From NCBI GenBank assembly GCA_937923625.1, contig CALDTV010000009.1, positions 1-64,000 on the forward strand: a stretch of 64,000 nucleotides of DNA, read 5' to 3'. The stretch is from an uncultured Alphaproteobacteria bacterium. GTDB lineage: Bacteria > Pseudomonadota > Alphaproteobacteria > Micavibrionales > Micavibrionaceae. Shown one piece after another: positions 35,873-44,394 of this stretch. Each line of letters starts with the position of its first letter. Position 1 is the stretch's first letter. The translations under genes were made by a program, and so were the position numbers. The notes under the pieces are model-generated. The model saw only the letters and a list, made by a program, of their open reading frames with translations, made no database searches and was not told where the DNA came from.

Positions 35873-36658
35873 TTATTCCGATAAGATTGTAATAGCGGAT
35901 ATCTGGCGGCCATAATCCGCCTCTTTGTTATGTGTTGCACGACGATAGCTGAAATATTCGTCTTGTAAGGCAAAAGTATCTTGCCCCGTAATGGTGACTT
36001 GCTTGACACCCATTTGCGCCAAACGGTTGGCAATATACCCCGCCATGTCAAACATCAAATGCCCTTGCTTACGGGCGGATTTAAAAAAGCGCTCATCCTC
36101 TGTATCCCTCTCTAGGAAGGGTTTCTCGTACCCCTCACTAACCTCATAAGAGGCAGGGCCGATACACGGGCCAATAGCCGCACGAAGGCTATCGATTTTC
36201 GCGCCGCATTCCAGCATCTTTTGAACCGTTGCTTCATTAACCCCTTTCAATGCGCCTCCCCAGCCAGAATGAGCTGCCCCGATAACAGGGGCACCATCGA
36301 GTTTTTCGCCCGCAAACAAGACTGGGCCACAATCCGCGGTTAAAACCCCCAAGACCAAATTAGGTTTATCCGTCACCATCGCATCCGCCTTTGGCGCATC
36401 GCCTTCAAATGCGCTTTCAATGACCAGACAATCAGGGCTGTGAACCTGCCAAACTGTCGCTAAATTCTCCAATGGTTGCGAAAAATGCTGAGAAACAAGG
36501 GCGCGGTTGGCTTTTACACTTACCGCATCGTCACTAGACCCTGAACCGCAATTGAGGCTGTCATATAGACCTATGCTTTGGCCACCTTGACGCCCGAAAA
36601 ACCCATGCGAAATTTTCCCTGCTTTACCATTTAATCTGTGATCTTCAACAATATTCAT
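35873..36658 (-). CDS. pgeF: Purine nucleoside phosphorylase / PgeF multicopper-type domain
   Basis: This is the DUF152/YfiH family. Members have been described as peptidoglycan editing factor PgeF, and as purine nucleoside phosphorylase or deaminase (LACC1-like). The 261-residue protein shows the zinc ligands and active-site motifs TADCGPVLF, AAHSGWGG and GPCIGPASYEV. I start at 36658, where AAGGA lies 6 bp upstream; an in-frame ATG at 36706 would overlap the preceding gene. It follows midA in a midA-pgeF order, downstream of lgt. Confidence 0.92.
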   Translation of the reverse strand: MNIVEDHRLNGKAGKISHGFFGRQGGQSIGLYDSLNCGSGSSDDAVSVKANRALVSQHFSQPLENLATVWQVHSPDCLVIESAFEGDAPKADAMVTDKPNLVLGVLTADCGPVLFAGEKLDGAPVIGAAHSGWGGALKGVNEATVQKMLECGAKIDSLRAAIGPCIGPASYEVSEGYEKPFLERDTEDERFFKSARKQGHLMFDMAGYIANRLAQMGVKQVTITGQDTFALQDEYFSYRRATHNKEADYGRQISAITILSE

Positions 36659-36674
36659 AATATTCCTTAAAAAA

Positions 36675-37790
36675 TTAAAATCCTGCCAAATCGATATTGG
36701 GATCATTTGAAAATGCGATTGCTTTAAAAAGATTCCCCATCTCTCCCGCTTTGGTATTTTGCCCCGTTAATCTTTTAAGAGCTAGTCGAATATCTTCGGC
36801 TTGTTTTTGGTTTTGTGACCCAAGCGCAGTTTGGGTCAATTTTTCTGCTCTTAACCCTATCCCCAGTCTATTTAGGAAGTCGCCCTGTGACACAGGGCCA
36901 TGAACTGTCATTTTTTCTTCCATCAATAAATTAGTCAGTGCAGAAAAATTTACATGCGCTGTTAAGTCGGCCTCTCCCGGTGAATCCGTAACGGAACAAT
37001 AGCTATGGTTCATGACAGCCTGCAATGTGTCACCAGCAATATTTTGATTAAAGCCATAATCGAGCAATAAACAACTACCCCTTTGTTTTGAAATAATTTT
37101 TGCTATTTTCGATACGGTTAAGTTTAGCTCAGGTGATACTTCAATATGATCCCCTAACTTATAAGGCAATAGACCGTTTACAATGAGTTTCTTTGCCTCA
37201 ATTTGTGCCTCGCCATTAACTAAACATAACGTATCGTTTTCATTGATGTTTATATGTTTTTCAGCCCACCCTGTTTCACCAAGCACCATTTGACGCACAG
37301 GAAGGGCATCAAGGAACTCGTTACCAATAATCAAGACAGGCAAATCGTTAGGAAGCGATTCAAGGTCAGCGTGCCACGTTGCACCAAAATCGCTAACGGC
37401 CTTCTCTTGCATCTGACGTAGCGTTGGGCTTATCTCCAAAAAATGTAGATCAATGGCCTCATGGAAAGTTTGATGCTTTCCCCGCACGTTTTTTGTTGCC
37501 CTTAAGGCATCCGCCATTAAAGTCCCCCGTCCTGCACCACACTCCAATAAAATAACGCACTCAGGGCTACCCATCTTCAACCAACTATCCGCAAGCCAGA
37601 CGCCCATCATCTCACCGAACATCTGCGATATTTCTGGCGCGGTCGTAAAGTCACCCGCACGGCCAAAAGGATCACGGCGCATGTAATATCCATGCTCGGG
37701 ATGCCCCAAACATAAGCCCATATAACGATCTAACCGCATGGGGCCGTTGGCTCTGATATCTTCAATTATGATTTTCTCAAGCGGGGTCAT
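36675..37790 (-). CDS. SAM-dependent methyltransferase, MidA/NDUFAF7 family
   Basis: The 371-residue protein belongs to the DUF185 family, whose mitochondrial member NDUFAF7 methylates an arginine of complex I. The N-terminal MRLDRYMGLCLGHPEHGYY and DFTTAPEISQMFGE are family hallmarks, and LLECGAGRGTLMAD is the SAM-binding glycine motif. Bacterial substrates are uncertain; NuoD is a reasonable guess. It overlaps the lgt stop by 4 bp, forming an lgt-midA-pgeF operon. Confidence 0.92.
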   Translation of the reverse strand: MTPLEKIIIEDIRANGPMRLDRYMGLCLGHPEHGYYMRRDPFGRAGDFTTAPEISQMFGEMMGVWLADSWLKMGSPECVILLECGAGRGTLMADALRATKNVRGKHQTFHEAIDLHFLEISPTLRQMQEKAVSDFGATWHADLESLPNDLPVLIIGNEFLDALPVRQMVLGETGWAEKHININENDTLCLVNGEAQIEAKKLIVNGLLPYKLGDHIEVSPELNLTVSKIAKIISKQRGSCLLLDYGFNQNIAGDTLQAVMNHSYCSVTDSPGEADLTAHVNFSALTNLLMEEKMTVHGPVSQGDFLNRLGIGLRAEKLTQTALGSQNQKQAEDIRLALKRLTGQNTKAGEMGNLFKAIAFSNDPNIDLAGF

Positions 37791-38590
37791 TTGGCCTTGT
37801 TATTCCGTCGGCAGGAATAAGTGATAACCCCTGCTCCCAATAATACCATCGGCAGGCTTAATAACTGCCCCATAGAGATAGAGCCAAAGATAAACCCTAA
37901 ATATTCATCTGGCTGGCGATAAAACTCGATGAACATTCTGAACAAACCGTAGCCCATTAAAAATGCGCCTGATATGATCCCTGAACGCTCCCTTATTGAT
38001 TTTTTATGATATAAAAACAATAAGATAACAAAAAGCACTGCGCCTTCCAATATTGCTTCATAAAGCTGGCTGGGGTGACGTGGTTCTGCTCCACCATAAG
38101 GGAACACAACCGCCCAAGGTACATTCGAAACACGGCCAAAAAGCTCGCCGTTAATAAAATTCGCAATGCGCCCAAAAAACAAACCAATCGGCACGACGAC
38201 ACAGACAATATCCGATAAGCGTAATAGCGGTATTTTTTGTATACGGGCAAATAAAATTAACGCCAAGATCACGCCGATTGTACCGCCATGAAACGACATA
38301 CCGCCCTGCCATATTTTAAGGGCTTGTAAAGGATCGTTTAAATAAACCGATGATTGGTAAAACAGCACATAACCAATGCGCCCCCCTAAAATCACGCCCA
38401 AAACAGCAAATGGTAAAAAATTATCTATATCCTCTCGCGTGGGACGACCATTTTTGCTCAAGCCACTTAAATATAGCGCCACTTTCCACCCAATAAGAAA
38501 CCCCGCCAAATAAGCCAATGAATACCAACGGATATCCAACGGGCCAAGTGAAAGTGCAACGGGATCAATATTGGGAAATGAAAGCGCCAT
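37787..38590 (-). CDS. lgt: Prolipoprotein diacylglyceryl transferase
   Basis: Lgt attaches diacylglycerol to the lipobox cysteine of prolipoproteins in the inner membrane. The 267-residue protein has about seven membrane segments and the Lgt signature GRIANFINGELFGR, with HGGTIG and the H-bearing AEPRHPSQLYEA segment. The OmpA lipoprotein and the hslO-linked lipoprotein in this window are probable substrates. It starts an operon with midA and pgeF. Confidence 0.97.
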   Translation of the reverse strand: MALSFPNIDPVALSLGPLDIRWYSLAYLAGFLIGWKVALYLSGLSKNGRPTREDIDNFLPFAVLGVILGGRIGYVLFYQSSVYLNDPLQALKIWQGGMSFHGGTIGVILALILFARIQKIPLLRLSDIVCVVVPIGLFFGRIANFINGELFGRVSNVPWAVVFPYGGAEPRHPSQLYEAILEGAVLFVILLFLYHKKSIRERSGIISGAFLMGYGLFRMFIEFYRQPDEYLGFIFGSISMGQLLSLPMVLLGAGVITYSCRRNNKAK

Positions 38591-38608
38591 AAATTGCTTA
38601 TAACGTTG

Positions 38609-38626
38609 ATTTTCTTAAAAGAAAAT
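38609..38626. promoter_or_regulatory. Palindrome between lgt and ubiK
   Basis: ATTTTCTT and AAGAAAAT form an 8-bp inverted repeat around two bases, 19 bp upstream of lgt in the divergent lgt-ubiK region. It has the size of a dimeric repressor site, but AT-rich palindromes also occur by chance. Confidence 0.35.
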
Positions 38627-38736
38627 GGCTTTGATGATGATCTTTACAATCAATCGTAAATTTTTCCGTGGATATCATCGAGAATTACGCCGCATAACCT
38701 TGTCCCGACTCGAAGGCGAATGATAAACACATTGGC

Positions 38737-38976
38737 ATGAATAAGTCTTCGCAAATATTGGATGATCTCGCGCAGCTAGCTGGCGGTGCCGCTGGCATTG
38801 TTAGTGGGGTTCAGCAACAGATTAAAGATGACATAAAAGCGCGGGTCGAGGACATGGCCACAAACCTTGATCTTGTGCCTCGCGAAGATTTTGACCGCAT
38901 CGAAGCCTTGTTACAAAAAGCTTTAAGCGATCAAGAAGAATTAAAAAAACGCCTAGACGCGCTTGAGGGAAAATAA
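38737..38976 (+). CDS. ubiK: UbiK-like BMFP coiled-coil protein
   Basis: The 79-residue protein matches the BMFP family (YqiC/UbiK). It has a hydrophobic amphipathic N-terminal part (LAQLAGGAAGIVSGVQQQI) and a C-terminal coiled coil (REDFDRIEALLQKALSDQEELKKRLDALE cut across heptads). In E. coli, UbiK assists the ubiquinone biosynthesis complex. The next gene starts two bases after its stop, so they are co-translated. ubiE lies about 9 kb away. Confidence 0.88.
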   Translation: MNKSSQILDDLAQLAGGAAGIVSGVQQQIKDDIKARVEDMATNLDLVPREDFDRIEALLQKALSDQEELKKRLDALEGK

Positions 38977-38978
38977 AC

Positions 38979-39518
38979 ATGAATCCAAACACTGATCTAG
39001 AAATTGATTTATATGATGATGTCAGCAATCCATTAGATGGATTAGAGGAGATCATGCTACGCAATGATTGGACGTTTGATCGCTGCAATGAAGATGAGCT
39101 AACGGTGCATATTTCGGGCAAAATGGGCCAATATAAAATGGCCTTTCTGTGGGAAGATGATTATAGCGCCATGAAATTTTGTTGCGCCCCTGACTTATCT
39201 ATCGCGCCCGAAAAGCTTAATGAAACCGTTCAGGTCATGAATAAGATTAATGCAGATTTATGGCTTGGCCATTTTGACATTCGTTTAAATGATGATGCGC
39301 AGACACAAAATGGTGCGCACATCCCCTGCTTTAGACACACAAGCTTGTTTCGCGGCGCTTTTGAAAGCTCTGGTGTTGAGCATATGGAAGATTTGGTCGA
39401 TATCGCTCTTGCCGAGTGCGAGCGTTATTATATGACTTTTGATCTTCTGTCGAAATCATCCCATCAAGACAACAAAGCCTTATCATTGGCGATGATGGAT
39501 GTTGCAGGACAATCCTAA
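38979..39518 (+). CDS. YbjN-domain protein
   Basis: The 179-residue protein fits the YbjN family (tir-chaperone-like fold), typical of the small gene found between ubiK-type and proC genes in alphaproteobacteria. Visible features are NPLDGLEEIMLRNDWTFDR at the start, then KMAFLWEDDYSAMKFCC and NADLWLGHFDI in the fold core. It has been tied to type III secretion chaperone-like folds, but its cellular role is not settled. It is translated with ubiK and followed by proC 61 bp later. Confidence 0.82.
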   Translation: MNPNTDLEIDLYDDVSNPLDGLEEIMLRNDWTFDRCNEDELTVHISGKMGQYKMAFLWEDDYSAMKFCCAPDLSIAPEKLNETVQVMNKINADLWLGHFDIRLNDDAQTQNGAHIPCFRHTSLFRGAFESSGVEHMEDLVDIALAECERYYMTFDLLSKSSHQDNKALSLAMMDVAGQS

Positions 39519-39579
39519 GGACAGCTTCCTAGCCCGGAATAAAGGCGTTTTAGAACCATAAAAGACCCATAATCATGTC

Positions 39580-40422
39580 ATGACCCAACCGCAAAAATAT
39601 CATATCAGCTTGGTTGGATGCGGTAAGATGGGGAGCGCCCTGTTGCAAAGTTGGGCAAAAAACGACCTGTTGAATCAACTGGAGATCCTTGACCCACATG
39701 TGACTCAAGAAACAATCCACAGCTTATCCCCAGATTTACAGAGTCCGTTCCACGTGAAACCAGCGGCTGACCTCACTTTGCCAAAATCGGACATTGTGAT
39801 CCTTGCGGTGAAACCACAAATCATGGGTCAGATATGCACCGACCTTGCGAGTCATATGCCCGCCGACGCTTCTTCTGCTCCATTGATATTATCTATTGCC
39901 GCTGGCACATCTATCAGCTTTTTTGAACAAGCATTTGGTGACAATACGCCGATTATTCGCGCCATGCCAAACACCCCTGCCGCCATTGGTCAGGGCATAA
40001 CGGTACTTTGCGCAAATGACCACGTTACAGACGCGCAACAACATATGGCCGCTAGCTTAATGGCCGCGGTGGGCAAAACGCTCTGGATTGATGATGAAGG
40101 CCTTATGAATGCTGTGACAGCCATTTCAGGCAGTGGCCCTGCCTATCTGTTCTATCTGCTTGAAGCGTTGGCCTTGGCAGGAGAAAAAATCGGGCTCAGC
40201 AGCGATCAAGCGACTTTATTGGCTAGACAGACAATAATCGGCGCAAGCGCCCTCGCGGCACAAGAACCAAACAGCTCCGCCGCAACATTACGCGCGAACG
40301 TCACAAGCAAAGGCGGCACCACCGAAGCCGCGCTTAGTACTCTTATGGATGGACGCTGGCAAGATATTTTGACCGAAGCCGTTTTAAACGCCCAAAAGCG
40401 TGGAGAAGAGTTGGCGGATTAA
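39580..40422 (+). CDS. proC: Pyrroline-5-carboxylate reductase
   Basis: ProC reduces pyrroline-5-carboxylate to proline with NAD(P)H. The 280-residue protein has the N-terminal dinucleotide motif LVGCGKMGSALL, VILAVKPQ, the RAMPNTPAAIGQG loop, and the family signature around AVTAISGSGPAYLFYLLEAL plus TSKGGTTEAAL. There is no Shine-Dalgarno. A two-codon frame ATG-TCA-TGA (39575-39583) overlaps the ATG. Confidence 0.96.
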   Translation: MTQPQKYHISLVGCGKMGSALLQSWAKNDLLNQLEILDPHVTQETIHSLSPDLQSPFHVKPAADLTLPKSDIVILAVKPQIMGQICTDLASHMPADASSAPLILSIAAGTSISFFEQAFGDNTPIIRAMPNTPAAIGQGITVLCANDHVTDAQQHMAASLMAAVGKTLWIDDEGLMNAVTAISGSGPAYLFYLLEALALAGEKIGLSSDQATLLARQTIIGASALAAQEPNSSAATLRANVTSKGGTTEAALSTLMDGRWQDILTEAVLNAQKRGEELAD

Positions 40423-40614
40423 TCTTACCTTTTATGGTTAAGAACGCGGTTTTTTTTAATAACCCTTGGCATTAACAAGTAAAATCAAAGCTTTTTCACT
40501 TACGCCACGGGACAAAAAGGCGCGCTGGCGTTTTTAAGGTCTTCATCTCATATAAGTCTACAACCACAGCCCCAAACCCTTGGTGTGAACGATTATTATA
40601 AAAAAGATTTAAAG

Positions 40615-41370
40615 CTAAGCACCTGCTAATTTTCGAGGCGGGACTTTAGGTTGTGATACATCGGCTCCGCGCAAATATAAAGGTTGCGGCGCCCCTTGGT
40701 CGTCTTCACGCTCATACTGCTCCAACCCTATCTGCGCCAGCAAGATTGGATCGCTGAGTTTATATTCTTCATTAAATTCAAATCTGGCGCATCTGTCTGC
40801 AAAAAATGTTGCATTATCCTCTGTAACGTTAGCCTGAAAACGTTTTGCGGCATCCCCGCCTATTTTAAGTGGTCTATTCGGCGCTTGCTCCATGATTTCT
40901 GATGTTTCAAGGGCAAAAGATGGTGATTGTGGTACGCCATCCGCGTTATAATATCGCCCGTAAAAGTCTGTCCGCTTCGTTTCCAGTAAAATAAGCCAAT
41001 CAGGACTGTCCGTATCGGTATCTTTTATTTCGCTATTATTGGCAATAATATAATGCCGCGCCATTAAATCCAATGTATTCACGCCAATAACAGGCACGGA
41101 CAACGCCAACCCCAACACGCGCGCCGTACTCAAACCGATCCTTAAGCCCGTGAATGAGCCAGGTCCATTGGTACAAACAATCAAGTCTATTGCCTTAAAA
41201 TCACTTTGCGCTTCGTTCAGCACCTCTTGTATTAACGGGATCAATTGTGATGCTTGCTCGCGCTGCATTTCAACCATACGGCTGACAACATGACCATTCG
41301 CCGCGATCACCCCCACGCTGATGCCGCCCAGCGCCGTATCAAAAGCCAAAATCGTGTTTTTATCTTTCAT
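40615..41370 (-). CDS. tsaB: tRNA N6-threonylcarbamoyladenosine protein TsaB
   Basis: TsaB partners TsaD and TsaE to make t6A37 in tRNAs that read ANN codons. The 251-residue protein has the ASKHA-fold core ILAFDTALGGISVGV, then NGPGSFTGLRIGLSTARVLGLAL, the TsaB hallmark. I start at the ATG at 41370; a GTG at 41379 is in frame. The C-terminal half (about 120-250) is more divergent. rimI, often next to tsaB, is absent here. TsaE-like proteins in the window are too divergent to be its obvious partner. Confidence 0.94.
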   Translation of the reverse strand: MKDKNTILAFDTALGGISVGVIAANGHVVSRMVEMQREQASQLIPLIQEVLNEAQSDFKAIDLIVCTNGPGSFTGLRIGLSTARVLGLALSVPVIGVNTLDLMARHYIIANNSEIKDTDTDSPDWLILLETKRTDFYGRYYNADGVPQSPSFALETSEIMEQAPNRPLKIGGDAAKRFQANVTEDNATFFADRCARFEFNEEYKLSDPILLAQIGLEQYEREDDQGAPQPLYLRGADVSQPKVPPRKLAGA

Positions 41371-41493
41371 CGACGCCACAGTAACGTCAACGCCATAAAG
41401 ATCAACAAGATTACGGAAGATTACAGGAACATTTTAGCAAAGTTGCAAATGCCAAATTTTCTGGCATAAAAAATCATAATCGCTTACATCTAC

Positions 41494-42558
41494 ATGATGC
41501 GATATGGCTCTTTTACAATAATTTTAACATTCATGGTGATATTGCCATCCCTTTGTTTTGCGCAATCCTTAAAAGCTGATAACCAGGCCGCACATATTTT
41601 TGTTTACACCCAAATTGGTGAAGAAAATGACGCAGCGGCTGTCACGCACGCGCAATTTGAAAATCATCTAAATATATTAAAAGCCCGAGGCTTTAAAATC
41701 ATCCCTCTTCAAACGCTTATCGAGGCTTACGAGAATAATAGCCCCCTGCCAGACAAAACCGCCATTATTACCTTTGATGGCGGACACAAATCTGTTGTAA
41801 CGTTGGCTCAACCAACGTTAGAGCGCTATGGCTATCCTTTTACGGTATTTATCAACCCCGAAACAGATGATCCGCAATTTTTAAGCCATAAAGACATCAT
41901 AAAAATGGATAGATCGCCGTTAGTGAAATTTGGCCTGATGGCACAAAAACCCACATCAAACAGTGATTCGGCGAATCAAGCCTTACAAAAACAGCTTAAT
42001 AACAATACGGAGCGTTTTTATAATCTTCTCCAATACAGGCCTCAATGGCTGAGCTTTCAAGACGGGCTTTATCATCAAGAAGATTTGGCTATTACGAAAC
42101 GCTATGGTTTTAAAGCTATGGTTGGTCAAAAGTTTGGTGTGGCGAATAATGGGCATTTGAAAAATGTTCTTCCCCGCTTTTCCATGACAAGAAATCTATC
42201 GCAGCCAGAACAATTTAATTCAATTTTAAATGCGCGTAGTTTTCCCATAAAAGACATGACCCCCGTTGCAACAATCATCGACACCCCCACCCCTTCAATT
42301 GGCTTTACCTTGGCTGAAAATATTAAAAATATTGATCAGCTCATTTGTTACGCCGACGGTCAAAAAAAGCCAGAGGTCACAGTCCTAGGAAATAGGGTTG
42401 AAATGCGCTTGGCATCCCCAATTAACAATCTGCTATTACGGGTCAATTGCGTGCTACCTATTGAAGACGCCCAAAGCCCTAAAACCCCATATTACCGTTG
42501 GTTTGGAACATTATTAAGCTTTGATGAAAATATTGGCGACGCAAATAAAACGCATTGA
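41494..42558 (+). CDS. Degenerate polysaccharide deacetylase-like secreted protein
   Basis: The 354-residue protein has a signal peptide ending CFAQS and an NodB-like fold: THAQFENHLNILKARGFKIIPL, AIITFDGGHKSV and a YGYPFTVFINPE strand. The metal-binding aspartate of the TFDDG motif is replaced by glycine (TFDGG). The HxxxH second motif is missing from the expected place, so catalysis by the usual mechanism is unlikely. It may be a binding protein. C-terminal residues 270-340 look like an added beta domain. Neighbours give no hint. Fold assignment is good, activity doubtful. Confidence 0.78.
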   Translation: MMRYGSFTIILTFMVILPSLCFAQSLKADNQAAHIFVYTQIGEENDAAAVTHAQFENHLNILKARGFKIIPLQTLIEAYENNSPLPDKTAIITFDGGHKSVVTLAQPTLERYGYPFTVFINPETDDPQFLSHKDIIKMDRSPLVKFGLMAQKPTSNSDSANQALQKQLNNNTERFYNLLQYRPQWLSFQDGLYHQEDLAITKRYGFKAMVGQKFGVANNGHLKNVLPRFSMTRNLSQPEQFNSILNARSFPIKDMTPVATIIDTPTPSIGFTLAENIKNIDQLICYADGQKKPEVTVLGNRVEMRLASPINNLLLRVNCVLPIEDAQSPKTPYYRWFGTLLSFDENIGDANKTH

Positions 42559-42630
42559 ACCACGTTATTTAGGTCACAAAATTATCATTGCTATAAGGTA
42601 AATCTTATGAGGTTTAGCTACTTTTTTAGC

Positions 42631-43209
42631 TTAATAATCAGTCGGACGCACTTCTAAAACTTCTGGCACGTAATGGCGTAGCATATTTTCTATACCGCTT
42701 TTTAAGGTCATGGTTGAGCTAGGACAACCTGCGCAAGCACCGCGCATTTCCAAATACACAATCCCTTGTTCAAATCGGTCAAAGACAATATCGCCTCCAT
42801 CTTGCGCCACCATCGGGCGCACGCGGGTTTCAAGCAACTCTTTGATTTGTTTAACCAATTCGTTATCTTCACCCTTTTGATCCGCATTTGACCCTGATTT
42901 TGACATCTCCCACGGTGCCATGCCCTCGCGAAATAATGGTAAGCCTGTTGTGTAATGATCCATGATCGCCGCCAAAATGCGTGTCTTTAACGCTTCCCAT
43001 TCCGCGGCCTCTTCTTTACTGACAGAAATAAAATCTCGGCCAAAGAAAATTCCGCCAACGCCATCAAGCCCCATTAGCTTTTGCGCCAACATTGAAATTG
43101 CCGCCTCTTCCATGGTTTTAAATTCTGCCACGCCGCGCTCCATGACCATTTGGCCAGGGAGGAATTTGATCGTATTCGGATTAGGGGTCTTTTCTGTCGC
43201 TATAAACAT
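42631..43209 (-). CDS. Nfu-type iron-sulfur scaffold protein
   Basis: The 192-residue protein has the eukaryotic-like Nfu N-terminal domain (TEKTPNPNTIKFLPG, about residues 1-90) and the C-terminal NifU-like domain with the cluster-binding CAGCPSS motif at about 157-163. It receives and transfers Fe-S clusters to client enzymes. The length is standard for the alphaproteobacterial and mitochondrial NFU1 group. No other isc or suf gene is adjacent. Confidence 0.94.
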   Translation of the reverse strand: MFIATEKTPNPNTIKFLPGQMVMERGVAEFKTMEEAAISMLAQKLMGLDGVGGIFFGRDFISVSKEEAAEWEALKTRILAAIMDHYTTGLPLFREGMAPWEMSKSGSNADQKGEDNELVKQIKELLETRVRPMVAQDGGDIVFDRFEQGIVYLEMRGACAGCPSSTMTLKSGIENMLRHYVPEVLEVRPTDY

Positions 43210-43289
43210 ATCTTTTATGTATCACGGTTACGAATAAACGCAATCATGCTTTTCAGCAATGAGCACCCTGTCGAGAAAAGCGAGAGTGA

Positions 43290-43952
43290 TTAATAGCCCA
43301 CAGTCCCTTCTGCACCCGTTTGCGCCCAGAAATACAGATCCGCTTCTTTTAAGAAATCAGCATATTCGCCGTGACGATGTTCATGATATATTTTTTTAAA
43401 ATCAATGGATTTGATAATAGAACGAAAATCCTTATCCCATCGCTCATAAGCGCTGTTTAAGGTCGAACATTCAACGGTGTAAAGTTTTGCATTATAAAGC
43501 GAGGCAAACATGATCGCACGGCGCATTTGATGGGCTGTGCCGTCGCGCTTTGCATAGCTGGCAAAGCCATAGCTGGCGATCCAACGCCCCAAAGATGCCC
43601 CATCAAACACACGGTCAATCGTGTAATCATCATAACTTGCCATGTAAGAGCGCCAAAAAGGCACACTCACGGCTTCACGCTGAACAGCATGGCCATATTC
43701 AGGTGGGAAAATCGTGTAGCGGTTATCATCATTGATTTTAACTTCACAAACCGCATCATCCCCGCCCGATGGCGCCGCGATGGTTAACACCGTATCAGGA
43801 TTGCGATTATTCTGTGTTTTCCATGTATCAGGGAAAGTAATTGTCAGCCGACTTTTAGGATCTTCCCAAAGAAAATAATCCGCCTGCGCGGTCATTGGCG
43901 TAACAAGAAGAAAAACAAACAATAAGAAATTAAAATGATTCATAAGGGTCAT
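43290..43952 (-). CDS. Secreted protein, unknown function
   Basis: The 220-residue product has a Sec signal peptide (LLFVFLLVTPMTAQA) and a mature part of about 195 residues. A PsbP/lipoprotein-like beta motif (RLTITFPDTWKTQN) opens the domain, which contains only two further cysteines (AVCEV, TVECS) that could form a disulfide. The pattern of a short exported domain that monitors membrane or stress is possible, but I do not recognise a family. Its start could be the ATG at 43952 or 43943. Confidence 0.7.
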   Translation of the reverse strand: MTLMNHFNFLLFVFLLVTPMTAQADYFLWEDPKSRLTITFPDTWKTQNNRNPDTVLTIAAPSGGDDAVCEVKINDDNRYTIFPPEYGHAVQREAVSVPFWRSYMASYDDYTIDRVFDGASLGRWIASYGFASYAKRDGTAHQMRRAIMFASLYNAKLYTVECSTLNSAYERWDKDFRSIIKSIDFKKIYHEHRHGEYADFLKEADLYFWAQTGAEGTVGY

Positions 43953-43986
43953 TATACCCGCTTACGATAAACAAAATAGAAAAATT

Positions 43987-44280
43987 TTATGCGGCACAGG
44001 CTTTAGGCATAGCAACATTGAAACATACCCGTGTTTCACTACAAGCCTGCTTTATAAAATAAAATGCGCTATGTCCATGATCAACTCTAATTATAAGTTT
44101 TTGCTCTACCGCCGAAACCCTCAAATAGAGATTCTTTAAACTATTTGACGCATCTTCTACTCTTCTTTCTGTAGCGGCAGTACAAAAATCATGAAAGAAC
44201 GTAATAGCAACTGAAGAGTCTGAGCCTTTTAGTGCAGATGGTTTAATAAAGCTCACTCCATTACATGTTACTATTTCCAC
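43987..44280 (-). CDS. Small unknown protein, GTG start
   Basis: The 97-residue product starts at GTG (44280) with GAGGT 5 bp upstream. A TTGACA at 44355-44350 with AATAAT at 44334-44329 (15-bp spacing) may be its promoter. It has six cysteines, some at the ends (VTCNG, PKACAA), and no hydrophobic segment. I recognise no motif. It lies between the secreted-protein gene and the broken TsaE-like gene and belongs to the AT-rich accessory set of the window. Confidence 0.55.
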   Translation of the reverse strand: MEIVTCNGVSFIKPSALKGSDSSVAITFFHDFCTAATERRVEDASNSLKNLYLRVSAVEQKLIIRVDHGHSAFYFIKQACSETRVCFNVAMPKACAA

Positions 44281-44394
44281 AACGCACCTCGTAATTAAAC
44301 TACAAAGAAACTAATTCTTCACATAGCTATTATTCTAGAAGGTAAGATCTGTCAAATATCATAAGTCATAAAATGGTAATAAAATATTAGTAAA

